A DNA stretch of 60,009 nucleotides, from the NCBI GenBank assembly GCA_903911085.1, contig CAIWCC010000264.1, positions 1-60,009 on the forward strand, in the 5' to 3' direction. The translations under genes and the position numbers were made by a program. Below are positions 1 through 10,893 of the stretch, piece after piece; position 1 is the stretch's first letter; every line of letters begins with the position of its first letter. This stretch comes from an uncultured Bacteroidales bacterium (GTDB taxonomy: Bacteria > Bacteroidota > Bacteroidia > Bacteroidales > Paludibacteraceae). The notes beneath the pieces were generated by a model. That model was given only the letters and a program-made list of their open reading frames with translations, was not told where the DNA came from and ran no database searches.

Positions 1-604
1 AAAATATAATAATTAGAATATAATAAATTAACAATTCATTTAGGTGATCAAATATAATATCTGAATTTTTATGTAATTCTTCTGTTTTGTTTTTAGCAAA
101 ATCGTCAATTATTTTAATTTTTGCCAACATTTGATTACGTGCAATTCCAACTTCCCCATCTGAACTGATACTTTCTTTCACTTTACTAACACTACCCAAC
201 AGGATCAATTTCGTATTTTCTTGTCGTAAAATATTCCATTTAATATATGCTTGGTGTGCGTTTTCTATATCGATTTTTGAACCAAGAAATTTATCATTTA
301 TTATATCAAACTGACGCTCAGCATTTATTTCAGCCAATTTCATCGTTTGAATTGCATTTTGCTTTTCCTTTTCAGTCATAGCTAACATTAAGTCTCTAGT
401 AGCTAAACGCATTGTAAGAATATTGGCATTTAATTCACCTAATGCTCTTCTTACCTGCAATGGGTGATTATACATTGTTTCAACTTGTTGATGAATTTGA
501 TCCGCTTGCCTGTAAGAAACAATGCCCAATAAAATCACAAATAACATTGTTATTGCAAAGCTAAAAAAGAGTAGATTAACTATTTTGATATTTTTAATTT
601 TCAT
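1..604 (-). CDS. Membrane sensor protein, N-terminal part (runs off the window)
   Basis: This reading frame starts with ATG at 604 and stays open to the left edge, so only about 201 N-terminal residues are visible. It begins with a short basic stretch and a hydrophobic membrane segment (about residues 9-30). A mostly helical, polar extracytoplasmic region of about 150 residues follows. A second hydrophobic segment starts just before the edge (LLIYYILIIIF). This layout matches the four-helix-bundle input domain of methyl-accepting proteins and sensor kinases (4HB_MCP type). The output domain is outside the window; a histidine kinase or chemoreceptor-like signaller is inferred, more likely a kinase given the hybrid kinase nearby. 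It lies 116 bp downstream of the cheR-like gene on the same strand and may be co-transcribed with it. Confidence 0.7.
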   Translation of the reverse strand, partial: MKIKNIKIVNLLFFSFAITMLFVILLGIVSYRQADQIHQQVETMYNHPLQVRRALGELNANILTMRLATRDLMLAMTEKEKQNAIQTMKLAEINAERQFDIINDKFLGSKIDIENAHQAYIKWNILRQENTKLILLGSVSKVKESISSDGEVGIARNQMLAKIKIIDDFAKNKTEELHKNSDIIFDHLNELLIYYILIIIF

Positions 605-720
605 ATTCTATGTTCTTAACTTACTTGCTTATATAAATTATTTATACTGCATATTTTTTTTAATTAATATATATTCCAACAATTATTTCTGATTTTTGAA
701 ATTTTGTAATTTCTACCCTT

Positions 721-1560
721 TCAAGGTCTAAATGGTTTTGAATCAATAATTTTAAATATTGCCGATTGCGGATATACCTCCTCAAAAAAATTATGCATTA
801 ATATTTCTCTTTCTGTTTCACCTGTTATTAACACACCATTTTTTGCCAAGGAATGCGCAACTTTTTTAAGTATGATATTTTGATATTGTGGTTTATAATA
901 GAACAAAAGATTGGCACATATTACCAAATCAAAATCACCAAATATACTACTTGGTGGACACATAAATTCTTCGTTGAATAAATCGAAAGTGCTAAATTCA
1001 ATATTTTCTCTTAATTCATCTTTTACAATATATACATCTCCCTGTTTATCAAACCATTGATGAATTCTTTTCAAACTTAAATTATTGATTTCTAATTCAC
1101 TAAATTGGCCTTTTTGAGCTATTGCAATCTGTTTCTCCGAACAATCGGTAGCAAAGATACGAAAATTTATTTTTTCAGCTCTAGCAGCATTTAATTCATG
1201 TAATAACATTGCCAAACTATATGTTTCTTGTCCTTCGGCACAAGCAGCTGACCAAATCCGAATCTCATTTTGTTTATTTTTGGAACTTCTTATTACCCGT
1301 GAAGGTAAAAAAACCTTTTCTAAAACCGAAAAAGTAAGTGGATTTCGAAAAAACTCACTATAACTAACATTTAAAGATTCTGCAAATAGTTGATTTTCAA
1401 TATAACTTTGTTCCAGAAAAACACAATAAGCCTCTTCAGACTCGCAATAAGTATCGGAAATTCGTTTCGCCAATGATTTTTGAAAAAATGAATTTTCATA
1501 TTTCAAAACATCTATTTTAAATTTCTGCAACAAAAGATTTGTTATCGTTTTTTTCATCAT
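721..1560 (-). CDS. CheR-type protein-glutamate O-methyltransferase
   Basis: The 279-residue protein has the CheR layout: an N-terminal helical domain with the FFRNP motif (residues 70-74) and a Rossmann SAM-binding domain with SAACAEGQE (104-112), an IFATD strand end that contacts the ribose, and an FDLVICANLLFYY segment near the expected motif IV. CheR enzymes methylate receptor glutamates using S-adenosylmethionine. No CheA, CheW, CheB or flagellar gene is visible nearby. Its neighbours are a broken PAS protein upstream and a four-helix-bundle membrane sensor downstream on the same strand, so a role in a PAS/histidine-kinase signalling pathway rather than flagellar chemotaxis is inferred. 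The second of the two initial methionines could equally be the start. Confidence 0.88.
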   Translation of the reverse strand: MMKKTITNLLLQKFKIDVLKYENSFFQKSLAKRISDTYCESEEAYCVFLEQSYIENQLFAESLNVSYSEFFRNPLTFSVLEKVFLPSRVIRSSKNKQNEIRIWSAACAEGQETYSLAMLLHELNAARAEKINFRIFATDCSEKQIAIAQKGQFSELEINNLSLKRIHQWFDKQGDVYIVKDELRENIEFSTFDLFNEEFMCPPSSIFGDFDLVICANLLFYYKPQYQNIILKKVAHSLAKNGVLITGETEREILMHNFFEEVYPQSAIFKIIDSKPFRP

Positions 1561-1604
1561 TTTCAGTTTCTTAGTTTGGTTAAATACAATGGTTAATTAT
1601 CTAA

Positions 1605-2511
1605 TTACTCGACAATTACATATTTTTCTTTTACACCCATTTTTATGAGCAATTCATTTACTTCTTTTTTCAAATCTATCATGGTTTGCTCACGACCCAC
1701 TACCAAACGATGAATTGCCTTGAGACTTTGATTGTATGATATGTGAATTAAATGTATTCTTTGACAGATCGAGTGCATGTTTAGGATGAAGCTCATGCTG
1801 AAAACATCCAATAAGTTCATGCTTTTCTTTTTTAAATAGTCTACAAGCTGCATTATTAGCATCAACTATTTTTTTTGTTTCGGTGTCAGCCAAAAACATA
1901 GTATCAGGTGCATCGTCAAATAAAACATTGAAACGCATTTCACTTTCTTTGAGTTCAATTTCCAGAGATTTACGATCGGTAATATTAACCATTGACAATA
2001 AACAATCATCTTTGTTTTCGCTCAACACCGCACTAACATATACATATAATGTTGTTTCATTGCATCTAATCTTTAGTTCACAGTTTACTTTGTTTCCACT
2101 AGAAATAACGTTATCGAGGAATTGGTTGTAAACTGGCAAGGAATCATAACAAACAAAAACTTCAAAATTTTTATCTAAAATCTTAACACGTTCCTTTCCT
2201 AAAAGTTGTGCACCATGCAAATTCAATCTTTTGATTAGTCCAGTTTTCGAGAGTGTGAAATATCCTGTTGGTGCAAAGTCATACAAAGCAGTATATTTCT
2301 GCGAGTTAACTTCAGCAAGTTCCTTAGATAACTCAAGTTCCGAATTCTGCATTTCGAGCTGAATTTGATGCACTTCCAACTCATGGATTAGCTTTAAAAC
2401 TTCTACTTCTGACATTTTAGAATCGACATTTGAATGTTTTAATTTCAAAATATCCTCTGCTTTTTTGCGGACTTTGTCGGCTGATAATGTGTTGATTGTA
2501 TTCATTTGCAT
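1605..2511 (-). pseudogene. PAS-domain sensor protein, frameshifted and internally deleted
   Basis: The first frame (2511 to 1690) encodes an N-terminal helix (HELEVHQIQLEMQ), a complete PAS domain ending in ITDRK, and the first half of a second PAS domain (VLFDDAPDTMFLAD...HELHPKHALDLS). It then stops after a few unrelated residues. The frame that continues to a stop at 1605 carries HRLVVGREQTMIDLKKEV followed by NELL, which resembles the C-terminal tail or linker that follows PAS domains in many Bacteroidota sensor proteins. The back half of PAS 2 is absent between them. The simplest reading is an out-of-frame internal deletion near 1700-1735 in a formerly intact sensor gene. A sequencing error alone would not explain the missing half domain. 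No kinase domain is present. The gene lies 44 bp upstream of the cheR-like gene on the same strand. Confidence 0.65.
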
Positions 2512-3516
2512 TTATTATTAACAGAAAATAAATTGATAATCAAATTTTAAATGCCTGCAATTTTCTCTTTTATCAAAAAAATTGAAATAATTCCAAAGAT
2601 ACACTATAACTGTTGTGAGAGTCGCTTTTAGTAATCTTTGTACAACCCTCGGATGTAAATATTTAACTATAAATGAGTAAAATATTTTGCTAAAGTACAA
2701 AATTATTTTGTTTAATTGTTCGATACAAAAAAAACTTAACGAATAATTTTCATCAATTTTAATTTTTGTATGTTTGTTCATTTTACAAATACAATTTATT
2801 TTAGAAAAAAAATCTTTTTTTCTACATTCATTCAATAATAAAAATGCTAATTCTACAGCAAATTTGGTCTATTTTATAGATAGTTTATACATCCAACTTA
2901 TCATAGTAAAATCAAAATTTAAATAATAAATTGGACAATACAATATGTTAATTATCATTAATTAAAAGCACACAGTATTAATTATAGTTAAGTACAATTA
3001 GTCTATCATCCTACATTTTACTATAAAAATGGAATTAACTATAAAATACTGCAGAACTAAACATCGCGAAATTCAGTAATAAATGCTACAAAATACTACA
3101 AGAAAATTGGCAAAAAATCAATAAAAAAAAACAATCTAAAAATGATTTGTCAAGTATCATATAAATAAAAAAAGACAGTGTTTTTATAGAATCTTTCACT
3201 TACTTGCCAAATTATATTAATCAATTGCGTAAATATTGTTATTAAAACTTTCATTATTCAACCCTCAATGCATAATTAGCTAAAAAGAGTGTTAGTATTG
3301 TAGTTAAAAACACAAAAATTATAAAATCAATCGACATTTAATTTAAAAGTATTTTAGAATAGCACTTATGTATTAATTACGACATATTATTACTATAAAA
3401 AGAAATGTAAACAATATATATGTAATAAAATAATTGAGAATAGTGACTAAGAAAAAAGAAAAAGAAAATTGTATATTTGTTGCGACAAATTAAATGCATT
3501 GGTTAAATTGTGTCTA
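2512..3516. other. AT-rich intergenic region between divergent signalling genes
   Basis: About 1 kb of very AT-rich DNA between the PAS pseudogene (minus strand) and the hybrid kinase (plus strand). A 105-codon minus-strand frame at 2518-2835 has no recognisable domain and a composition expected from AT-rich noncoding sequence, so it is not called. Apart from the promoter-like TATATTTG near 3472, no convincing gene or RNA was seen. Confidence 0.6.
3472..3479 (+). promoter_or_regulatory. Bacteroidota -7 promoter element for the hybrid kinase
   Basis: TATATTTG matches the TAnnTTTG -7 consensus of the Bacteroidota primary sigma factor. No TTTG is found at the usual -33 distance. It supports translation starting at ATG 3517, because a longer frame starting at TTG 3469 would begin upstream of the predicted transcript. 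Confidence 0.45.
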
Positions 3517-6500
3517 ATGGAAAAAGATATCTTAAAAACAGACACTCTGTTAGAATTAATTTTTTTAGCAGAGTCAAAAGATTCGGACGACGAAGTAATC
3601 AATATTATTTTGCCAGCATATTTACATAAGTTAAATTGCTTCATGACAGCAATTATTCGAAAGAATAATTCACAACTTATTGACAAGCAGATAATACCAA
3701 GTATTTTTGGAAATGAAAGTGCTTGGACTTACCTAAGGAATTACATAATTAACACACCTAAAGACAAAAAAAACGGATTCTGTGAATTAATCTACGAAGA
3801 AAATTTTTATTATATATATTGTTTGTCAGAATATGGATTTTTAGTTCTAGGCCGAAAAAATCCATTTGAACAGGTTTTCAAAACTGAATTTCGACAAGTA
3901 GTCAACTTTTTAGGTAAAACAATTTCTCAATCGGAAGAAAACAAAGGTAGAAAAGAAACTGAAAAAAAACTAGCTGAGGAAAGACAATTGTTAAGAATAA
4001 TCATAGATAATATTCCTATAAATATTTATGCAAAAGATTTACAATACAGAAAAACATTAGCAAACATCTCTGAACTAAAACATTTAGGAAATAGCTCTGA
4101 ATTTGAAGTTATTGGAAAATCTGATTTAGACCTGTACGGAGAAGAGATTGCAAACAACACCATGATTGAAGATAAGCAAGTGGTGGTTGAAGGCAAAGCC
4201 CTATTGAATGAAGAAAAGCATATTGGTAAAGATCAATGGGCACTTATATCTAAACTTCCATTAAAAAATGAAGTTGGAGATATAACTGGAATGGTGGGTA
4301 TAAGTATTGATTATACCGAAAGACGAAAAATACAAGAACAATTGTCTGTTTTTTTGAATTTATTTGACAATATTTCCGATGCTGTACAAGTAAATACCGA
4401 AGACGGGCAACTTTTTTATATTAATAAAGTGGCCAGCGAACGTTTGGGAATTGACCCCAATCAAGTAGCTAAATATAAAGTAACAGATTATTTAGTTATT
4501 TTTCCAACATTAGAAGCTTGGAAAAAACATGTAGAAGAACTTAAAACAAAAGATTTTTTATCATCAGAAGGAATAAATCTAAATCAAAAAACAGGTCAAG
4601 AATTTCCTGTGGAAGTTACAGTTAAATATGTAAACATCAACGAAAAAGGATTTATTGTTGCCATTTCGAGAGATATTACTGAAAGGAAAAAAACTGAAGC
4701 AGCACTTCAAACTAATGAAAAAAAATATCGTCAGTTAACTGAAAACATGCTGGATATTGTTTGGACTGCCGACATGCAATTTAAATTAACGTTTTTAAGT
4801 CCTTCTGCCGAGAAAGTTTTTGGCGAACCTATTGATATTCAGTTAAAGCGACCTATTGAAGAAAAGTTCACACCACCTTCTCTAAAGTTGATGATGACAC
4901 AATTTTCGCAAGAAATGGCGAAAGAATCCGATCCTAATTCAGATAAAAATAGAACGTTAAAATTAGAAGTTGAACATTATAGAGCAGATAAAAGTACATT
5001 TTGGGCAGAAATAAACATGTCCATTTTAAGAGATGAATTGGGTAATCCGATAGGCATACAAGGTATTACACAAGACATTACTGAACGAAAAAAAGCAGAG
5101 CATGAATTACGCATAAGCGAGGAGCGAAAAGCATCACTTATTGCAAGCATGAGCGACATTGTTTATGTATTAGATAACAATTTGATATTAAATGAATATC
5201 ACAACCCCGAAGGCTGTGAATCATTGCTTGACCCAGAACCTTTTTTGGGAAAACAGTTTGACAACATACCACTGCAAGAACCTGCTAAATCAATTATTAA
5301 AAATGCTCTTTTATCATGCGTAAAAACTCGTAGTTTTAGCAAAGTTGATTATTATTTAGACAATAATAAAGGAGAACGATTTTGGTTTGAGCTTCATGCT
5401 ACAGTACTTAATAATCAGCAGGGTGAACAAAGTGGAGTAACTTGTATAATCCGCGATAGAACTCACCGTCGACAACAGGAAGATATTATACGTCAACAAG
5501 TTAAGCTTCAAGAAATTTTAATAAAGATTTCTTCCGTTTACATAAATGTCAATTTAAAAGAAGTAGAATCTACTATTCAAAACTCATTGCAAGAGTTAGG
5601 AAAATTTGTAGGCGCCGACCGCGCATATATTTTTGATTATGATTTCACAGACAACAGTGCCTCAAATACTTATGAATGGTGTGAAGAAAACATCGCACCA
5701 GAAATAGCAAATTTGCAAAGAATCCCATTAAAAAAGCTTCCTTATTTTCTGGCAAAACACACAAAAGGAGAGGAATTTTATATTGGTGATGTATCAGCTT
5801 TATCGGACGTTGAGGGCGAGAATATTAAAGCAATTCTTGAACCACAAGGTATCAAAAGTATTATTTCTATACCAATGATAAATGCTGATAAACTAATGGG
5901 ATTTGTTGGTTTCGACTCAATAAAAGAACGTCATACTTATTCAGACAAAGAAAAAAACTTGTTGGTAGTATTTTCGCAAATGCTTGTAAATGTGGGTGAA
6001 AGAAAACGAAGCGAAAGTGTATTAATACAACAAGAAGAAAAATATCGAAATATCATCTCAAATATGAATTTAGGAATAATTGAGGTGGACAAAGAAGAAA
6101 ATATTCAGTTTGCAAATCAGTCTTTTTCAAACATTTCAGGTTATACTATTGACGAATTATTAACAATGAAAGCAACAATATTTCTTGAGTCAGCAGACGA
6201 CAAGAAATTATTGGATGAGAAATTACATAATCGTGAGCTTGGAATTTACGACAGCTACGAATTGGCTGTGAAAAACAAACAAGGAGAAGAGCGTTGGTGG
6301 TTTGTAAGTGGTGCACCCAACTATAACGACAACAACGAATTAATTGGTTCAATAGGTATTCATCTTGACATTACTGAACAAAAAAAACTCGAGCAACAAC
6401 TCGAACAAGCAATTATTGTAGCAGAAAAAGCTTCGAAGGCCAAAGAAGTTTTTTTGGCAAATATGAGTCACGAAATTCGAACGCCACTAAATGTAATAAC

Positions 6501-7911
6501 TGGCATGGTGCGAGAACTTGGAAAAGAAGCGCTCACAGAACGACAAATATCGTATGTAGCTCATTCCGAAACCGCTGCTCATCATCTACTTACAATTATA
6601 AATAACATTTTGGACATGTCCAAAATTGAAGCTGGCGAATTTGAACTTGATAATAAAAACTTTAGTATTTCGTCGGTGGCAAGCGATGTACGAAGCATCT
6701 TATATTCTAGGGCAATTGACAAAAATATTGAGCTTCGAATAATGGAATCGTCGGAGATAAAGCGGTCGCTAATTGGTGATGCTGGGCGGTTACGTCAGAT
6801 TCTTATAAATTTGGTGGGTAATGCATTAAAATTCACGGACAAAGGTTATGTTGAATTGAAAATATCTGTCAAAAATTCAAATAATTACTTCCAATGTTTA
6901 CTTTTCGAAGTGAATGATTCGGGTATTGGAATGAGTGAAGAATATATTCAGAAATTATTTGATAAATTTTCGCAAGAAGATGGTGCTTCAAACCGCAGAT
7001 TTGAAGGTACTGGCTTAGGAATGAGCATAACCAAAGAATTGATTCAATTAATGGGTGGAAATATTCAAGCAAAGAGCAGAAAAGGCATTGGTACTCAAGT
7101 ATCTTTTGAACTAAATCTGCCAATTGGAGATGAAACAAAATTGGTTGACAAAAATACCATTTTATCGGCTGAAAATTGTTTTCGTGGAATCAAAGTTTTA
7201 CTTGTTGAAGACAATGAAATGAACCGATTTATTGCTACTCAAAGTCTTCACTTTGTTGGTTGTGAGGTTATTGAAGCTGAAAACGGTTTGGAGGCAATAA
7301 AAAAACTTAAAACGGAACAATTTGATTTGATTTTTATGGATATTCAAATGCCAGAAATGGATGGTGTTGAAGCTGCAATTCAAATTAGAAACACACTTGG
7401 AATAAAAACTGCGATAGTAGCATTAACTGCCAATGCATTCAAACATGATATTGATTTGTATTTATCGGTAGGAATGAACGATTATTTGATTAAACCATAT
7501 AGAGAGCAAGATTTGTTCCAGAAAATTGAAATGTACACAAAAAATAAATTTATAAATTCTGAAATCATGACGATACAAGATACTGAAATACTGTACGATT
7601 TATCGCAGCTAAAAGAATTAAGCAGAGGAGACGAAACGTTCGTGAATACTATGCTGGCAATTTTCAAAAAATTAGCAGAAACCACAATTGACCAATTGAA
7701 GGAATCGCTCAAAAATGATGACATTGGCACGATAAATAAGTTGGCACACAAAATAAAACCAAGCATTGATAGCATGGGAATTGTTTCGCTGAAAGATAAA
7801 ATTAGACAACTCGAAAATTATAATTTGGAAGAAAATTCAAAAAATAATTTAGAAATTCTGACAGCTAAAGTCATCAATGTACTACAACAAGTAGTGGCTG
7901 ATATACAATAA
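3517..7911 (+). CDS. Hybrid sensor histidine kinase, PAS x5-GAF-HisKA-HATPase-REC-HPt
   Basis: The 1464-residue predicted cytoplasmic protein has no membrane segment. In order it shows an N-terminal GAF-like region (about 1-140), four PAS domains (about 155-655, three followed by ERRK/ERKK-type linkers), a GAF domain (about 665-835), a fifth PAS (845-955), HisKA with SHEIRTPLN (phospho-acceptor His985), an HATPase domain with GNALKFTD, DSGIGM and GTGLGM, a receiver with FMDIQMPEMDG (Asp1275) and YLIKP, and a C-terminal HPt domain with LAHKIKP (His1411). All phosphorelay residues are present, so a complete His-Asp-His relay is expected. No downstream response regulator is adjacent. It is divergent from the CheR/PAS/four-helix sensor genes and may work with them. 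The start at ATG 3517 is preferred over TTG 3469 because a promoter-like box overlaps the latter. Confidence 0.92.
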   Translation: MEKDILKTDTLLELIFLAESKDSDDEVINIILPAYLHKLNCFMTAIIRKNNSQLIDKQIIPSIFGNESAWTYLRNYIINTPKDKKNGFCELIYEENFYYIYCLSEYGFLVLGRKNPFEQVFKTEFRQVVNFLGKTISQSEENKGRKETEKKLAEERQLLRIIIDNIPINIYAKDLQYRKTLANISELKHLGNSSEFEVIGKSDLDLYGEEIANNTMIEDKQVVVEGKALLNEEKHIGKDQWALISKLPLKNEVGDITGMVGISIDYTERRKIQEQLSVFLNLFDNISDAVQVNTEDGQLFYINKVASERLGIDPNQVAKYKVTDYLVIFPTLEAWKKHVEELKTKDFLSSEGINLNQKTGQEFPVEVTVKYVNINEKGFIVAISRDITERKKTEAALQTNEKKYRQLTENMLDIVWTADMQFKLTFLSPSAEKVFGEPIDIQLKRPIEEKFTPPSLKLMMTQFSQEMAKESDPNSDKNRTLKLEVEHYRADKSTFWAEINMSILRDELGNPIGIQGITQDITERKKAEHELRISEERKASLIASMSDIVYVLDNNLILNEYHNPEGCESLLDPEPFLGKQFDNIPLQEPAKSIIKNALLSCVKTRSFSKVDYYLDNNKGERFWFELHATVLNNQQGEQSGVTCIIRDRTHRRQQEDIIRQQVKLQEILIKISSVYINVNLKEVESTIQNSLQELGKFVGADRAYIFDYDFTDNSASNTYEWCEENIAPEIANLQRIPLKKLPYFLAKHTKGEEFYIGDVSALSDVEGENIKAILEPQGIKSIISIPMINADKLMGFVGFDSIKERHTYSDKEKNLLVVFSQMLVNVGERKRSESVLIQQEEKYRNIISNMNLGIIEVDKEENIQFANQSFSNISGYTIDELLTMKATIFLESADDKKLLDEKLHNRELGIYDSYELAVKNKQGEERWWFVSGAPNYNDNNELIGSIGIHLDITEQKKLEQQLEQAIIVAEKASKAKEVFLANMSHEIRTPLNVITGMVRELGKEALTERQISYVAHSETAAHHLLTIINNILDMSKIEAGEFELDNKNFSISSVASDVRSILYSRAIDKNIELRIMESSEIKRSLIGDAGRLRQILINLVGNALKFTDKGYVELKISVKNSNNYFQCLLFEVNDSGIGMSEEYIQKLFDKFSQEDGASNRRFEGTGLGMSITKELIQLMGGNIQAKSRKGIGTQVSFELNLPIGDETKLVDKNTILSAENCFRGIKVLLVEDNEMNRFIATQSLHFVGCEVIEAENGLEAIKKLKTEQFDLIFMDIQMPEMDGVEAAIQIRNTLGIKTAIVALTANAFKHDIDLYLSVGMNDYLIKPYREQDLFQKIEMYTKNKFINSEIMTIQDTEILYDLSQLKELSRGDETFVNTMLAIFKKLAETTIDQLKESLKNDDIGTINKLAHKIKPSIDSMGIVSLKDKIRQLENYNLEENSKNNLEILTAKVINVLQQVVADIQ

Positions 7912-8004
7912 ATTAGTCACGATAATATTTACAAATACCATTTTTTTATTGGTATCTTGGACTAACTTGTGAAATATTTACAATTATAATTACCCCTCAT
8001 TTTA

Positions 8005-8058
8005 TATAAAAAAACGCACAAATTAAAGGTTTATCCTCAAATTTGTGCGTTGTTTTTT
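8005..8058. terminator. Bidirectional intrinsic terminator between the kinase and valS
   Basis: A perfect 11-bp stem (8014-8024 with 8040-8050) is flanked by an A-run on the left and a T-rich run on the right, so it can end transcription of both converging genes. Confidence 0.85.
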
Positions 8059-8074
8059 ATTTACATTTTAAATC

Positions 8075-10690
8075 TTATTTCTTCAGCCCCTCAATTCCCT
8101 CTTTCAACGAAGCAATTTTACTTTCGGCATCTGCTTTTTTCTTTCGTTCGGCATCTACCACTTCTGGTTTTGCATTGGCAACAAATCTTTCGTTACCCAA
8201 TTTTTTCATTACCGATTCGATAAAGCCTTCAAAGTATTTGATTTCGGCTTCCATTTTAGCAATCTCTTCTTCCACATTTATCAAGTTTGCCATAGGAATG
8301 GAAAATTCGGTAGTACCCACAAGAAACGAAATTGAACCCGCTGCTTTGTCGGTTACATTTTCTATCGATTCCAAATTTCCTAATTTTGAAATAACAGAAT
8401 TGAAGTCGGTTTGATGTTGACCAATTACTTGCAAACTTAAAATTTCTTTGTTAGGAATATTTTTTTGCAATCGAATGGTTCGCACTCCAGCAATTATCTC
8501 CTTAACATACTCAAAACCAGCTATCAACTTGTCATCTACTTCAGCCACTTTGGGTTGCAATTGAACCATAATACTTTCACCATCAACACGTTCTTCTAAA
8601 GCTTGCCAAAGTTCTTCGGTAATAAATGGCATAAATGGATGCAAAACTTTCAACAATGAATCGAAAAATCCAAGTGTTGCTTCGTAAGTTGTGCGGTCGA
8701 TAGGTTGTTGGTAAGCAGGTTTTGCCATTTCCAAGTACCATGCCGAAAATTCATCCCAGAACAACTTGTATATTGCCATCAGAGCTTCTGACAAACGGTA
8801 TTTGTCGAACAAATCATCAATTTCGAGCAATGTTTTTCCTAATTGTGCCTCGAACCATTTTACCGCCATGCGAGCCGATTTTGGCTGCTCAATATCAGCC
8901 ACTTCCCAACCTTTTACCAATCGGAATGCATTCCAAATTTTATTGTTAAAATTTCTACCTTGTTCGCAAAGACTGTCGTCATAAGGTAAATCGTTACCAG
9001 CCGGCGAAGTTAGTAGCATTCCCAAACGTACTGCATCGGCACCAAAATGCGCTATCAAATCGAGCGGGTCGGGTGAATTACCAAGCGACTTCGACATTTT
9101 GCGACCTAACTTATCGCGCACTATACCAGTAAGATATACATTTTTAAAAGGCATTTCGCCTCTATATTCGTATCCAGCAATTATCATACGTGCCACCCAA
9201 AAAAATAAAATTTCGGGCGCTGTAACCAAATCATTAGTTGGATAATAATATTTAATTTCTTCGTTTTCAGGAAAGTTGATACCATCGAAAACAGAAATTG
9301 GCCATAACCAAGAAGAAAACCAAGTGTCCAAACAATCTTCGTCTTGACGCAAATCATCTATTGACAGTGGATAATTGACAGTTGTCAAAGCCGCTTTGTA
9401 TGCCTCTTCTTTTGTTACACCCACCACAAAACCACCTTGCGGAAGAAAATAAGCAGGAATGCGATGTCCCCACCAAAGTTGACGCGACACACACCAATCC
9501 TTAACGTTTTCCATCCAATGACGGTAAGTATTTTTGAATTTTGCTGGATACAATTGAATATCATCGCTCATAACCGCATCTAACGCCGGTTTTGCCAATT
9601 CTTCCATTTTCATAAACCACTGCATCGATAGCTTAGGTTCAATCACTGCATCGGTTCGTTCCGAGAAACCAACTTTATTGGTATAAGGTTCAACTTTTTC
9701 GAGTAAGCCAGCTGCTTCAAGGTCTTTTTCTATTTGTTTGCGAACATCAAAACGATCTAAACCAGTGTATTGAGCACCGTTTTCGTTCAAAGTTCCATTA
9801 TCATTAAAAATATCTATCGAAGGTAAATTGTATTTTTCACCCAACATATAATCGTTAACATCGTGTGCTGGCGTAACTTTTAAGCATCCTGTACCAAATT
9901 CAATATCAACATATTCGTCTTCAATAACTGGAATTGGGCGATTGATAAGCGGAACAATTACCTTTTTTCCTTTCAAATGAGCATTTTTAGGGTCATTGGG
10001 GTTAATACACATTGCAGTGTCACCCATAATGGTTTCGGGGCGAGTAGTTGCCACAACAGCATAACCCTCTTCGCCTTCAATTTTATAACGCAAGTAAAAC
10101 AATTTTCCTTGTTGTTCTTTGAAAATTACTTCTTCGTCCGAAAGTGCAGTCAGTGCTTTTGGATCCCAATTGACCATACGCACACCACGGTAAATTTTTC
10201 CTTTGTTATATAAATCGCAAAAAACTTTTAAAACGCTCTCTGAACGCGCTTCATCCATGGTGAAAGCCGTTCTTTCCCAATCGCACGATGCACCAAGTTT
10301 TTTCAATTGCTCAAGGATTATTCCACCATGTTTGTGAGTCCATTCCCAAGCATGTTCCAAAAAGTCGTCACGTGTCAGGTCGGTTTTAGCAATTCCTTCG
10401 GCAGCTAGTTTGGCAACCACTTTAGCTTCGGTAGCAATAGAAGCATGGTCGGTACCTGGCACCCAACAAGCATTTTTGCCCAACATGCGCGCACGACGAA
10501 CTAAAATATCCTGAATGGTATTGTTGAGCATGTGCCCCATGTGCAACACGCCTGTTACATTTGGCGGTGGAATAACAATGGTGTAAGGCTCACGACCATC
10601 TGGTTTTGAGCTAAAAAAACCGTTGTCTAACCAATATTTATACCATTTTGATTCAATATCTGTGGGATTGTACTTGCTTGCGAGTTCCAT
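8075..10690 (-). CDS. valS: Valyl-tRNA synthetase
   Basis: This class I aminoacyl-tRNA synthetase charges tRNA-Val in the cytoplasm. At 871 residues it has the normal length for the family. It shows the HIGH-type motif in [15 protein letters not shown] near residue 50, the KMSKS motif at residues 531-535, the editing-domain region with [27 protein letters not shown], and the C-terminal coiled-coil tRNA arm ([11 protein letters not shown] onward). The start at 10690 gives the usual ELASKYNP-type N-terminus. A TATCTTTG box lies about 120 bp upstream. It is a single-gene unit converging on the hybrid kinase with a shared terminator. Confidence 0.98.
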   Translation of the reverse strand: MELASKYNPTDIESKWYKYWLDNGFFSSKPDGREPYTIVIPPPNVTGVLHMGHMLNNTIQDILVRRARMLGKNACWVPGTDHASIATEAKVVAKLAAEGIAKTDLTRDDFLEHAWEWTHKHGGIILEQLKKLGASCDWERTAFTMDEARSESVLKVFCDLYNKGKIYRGVRMVNWDPKALTALSDEEVIFKEQQGKLFYLRYKIEGEEGYAVVATTRPETIMGDTAMCINPNDPKNAHLKGKKVIVPLINRPIPVIEDEYVDIEFGTGCLKVTPAHDVNDYMLGEKYNLPSIDIFNDNGTLNENGAQYTGLDRFDVRKQIEKDLEAAGLLEKVEPYTNKVGFSERTDAVIEPKLSMQWFMKMEELAKPALDAVMSDDIQLYPAKFKNTYRHWMENVKDWCVSRQLWWGHRIPAYFLPQGGFVVGVTKEEAYKAALTTVNYPLSIDDLRQDEDCLDTWFSSWLWPISVFDGINFPENEEIKYYYPTNDLVTAPEILFFWVARMIIAGYEYRGEMPFKNVYLTGIVRDKLGRKMSKSLGNSPDPLDLIAHFGADAVRLGMLLTSPAGNDLPYDDSLCEQGRNFNNKIWNAFRLVKGWEVADIEQPKSARMAVKWFEAQLGKTLLEIDDLFDKYRLSEALMAIYKLFWDEFSAWYLEMAKPAYQQPIDRTTYEATLGFFDSLLKVLHPFMPFITEELWQALEERVDGESIMVQLQPKVAEVDDKLIAGFEYVKEIIAGVRTIRLQKNIPNKEILSLQVIGQHQTDFNSVISKLGNLESIENVTDKAAGSISFLVGTTEFSIPMANLINVEEEIAKMEAEIKYFEGFIESVMKKLGNERFVANAKPEVVDAERKKKADAESKIASLKEGIEGLKK

Positions 10691-10808
10691 ATTATTTATT
10701 TACTATTTTACAATTTACTATTTTTGTGTTGAAAAGAAAAAGCATTTCTGACATAAAACTCTAATTATCATTTTAATACAGTTCTAATTATTTCTTTAAA
10801 ACGGAGTG

Positions 10809-10816
10809 CAAAGATA
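10809..10816 (-). promoter_or_regulatory. -7 promoter element for valS
   Basis: The minus strand reads TATCTTTG, a good match to the Bacteroidota TAnnTTTG consensus, placing the transcript start about 110 nt upstream of the valS start codon. No clear -33 TTTG was seen. Confidence 0.5.
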
Positions 10817-10893
10817 TGAAAAAAAAAGAGAATTTGATAGAATTTGAGTTGGAAAAACCTTACGATTTAAATCCTGGATTAAAATTCTGTCAA

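Noticed and set aside
2518-2835. 105-codon minus-strand ORF
   Set aside because: Low-complexity AT-rich composition, no domain, no promoter-like box found, in a long noncoding gap; likely random.
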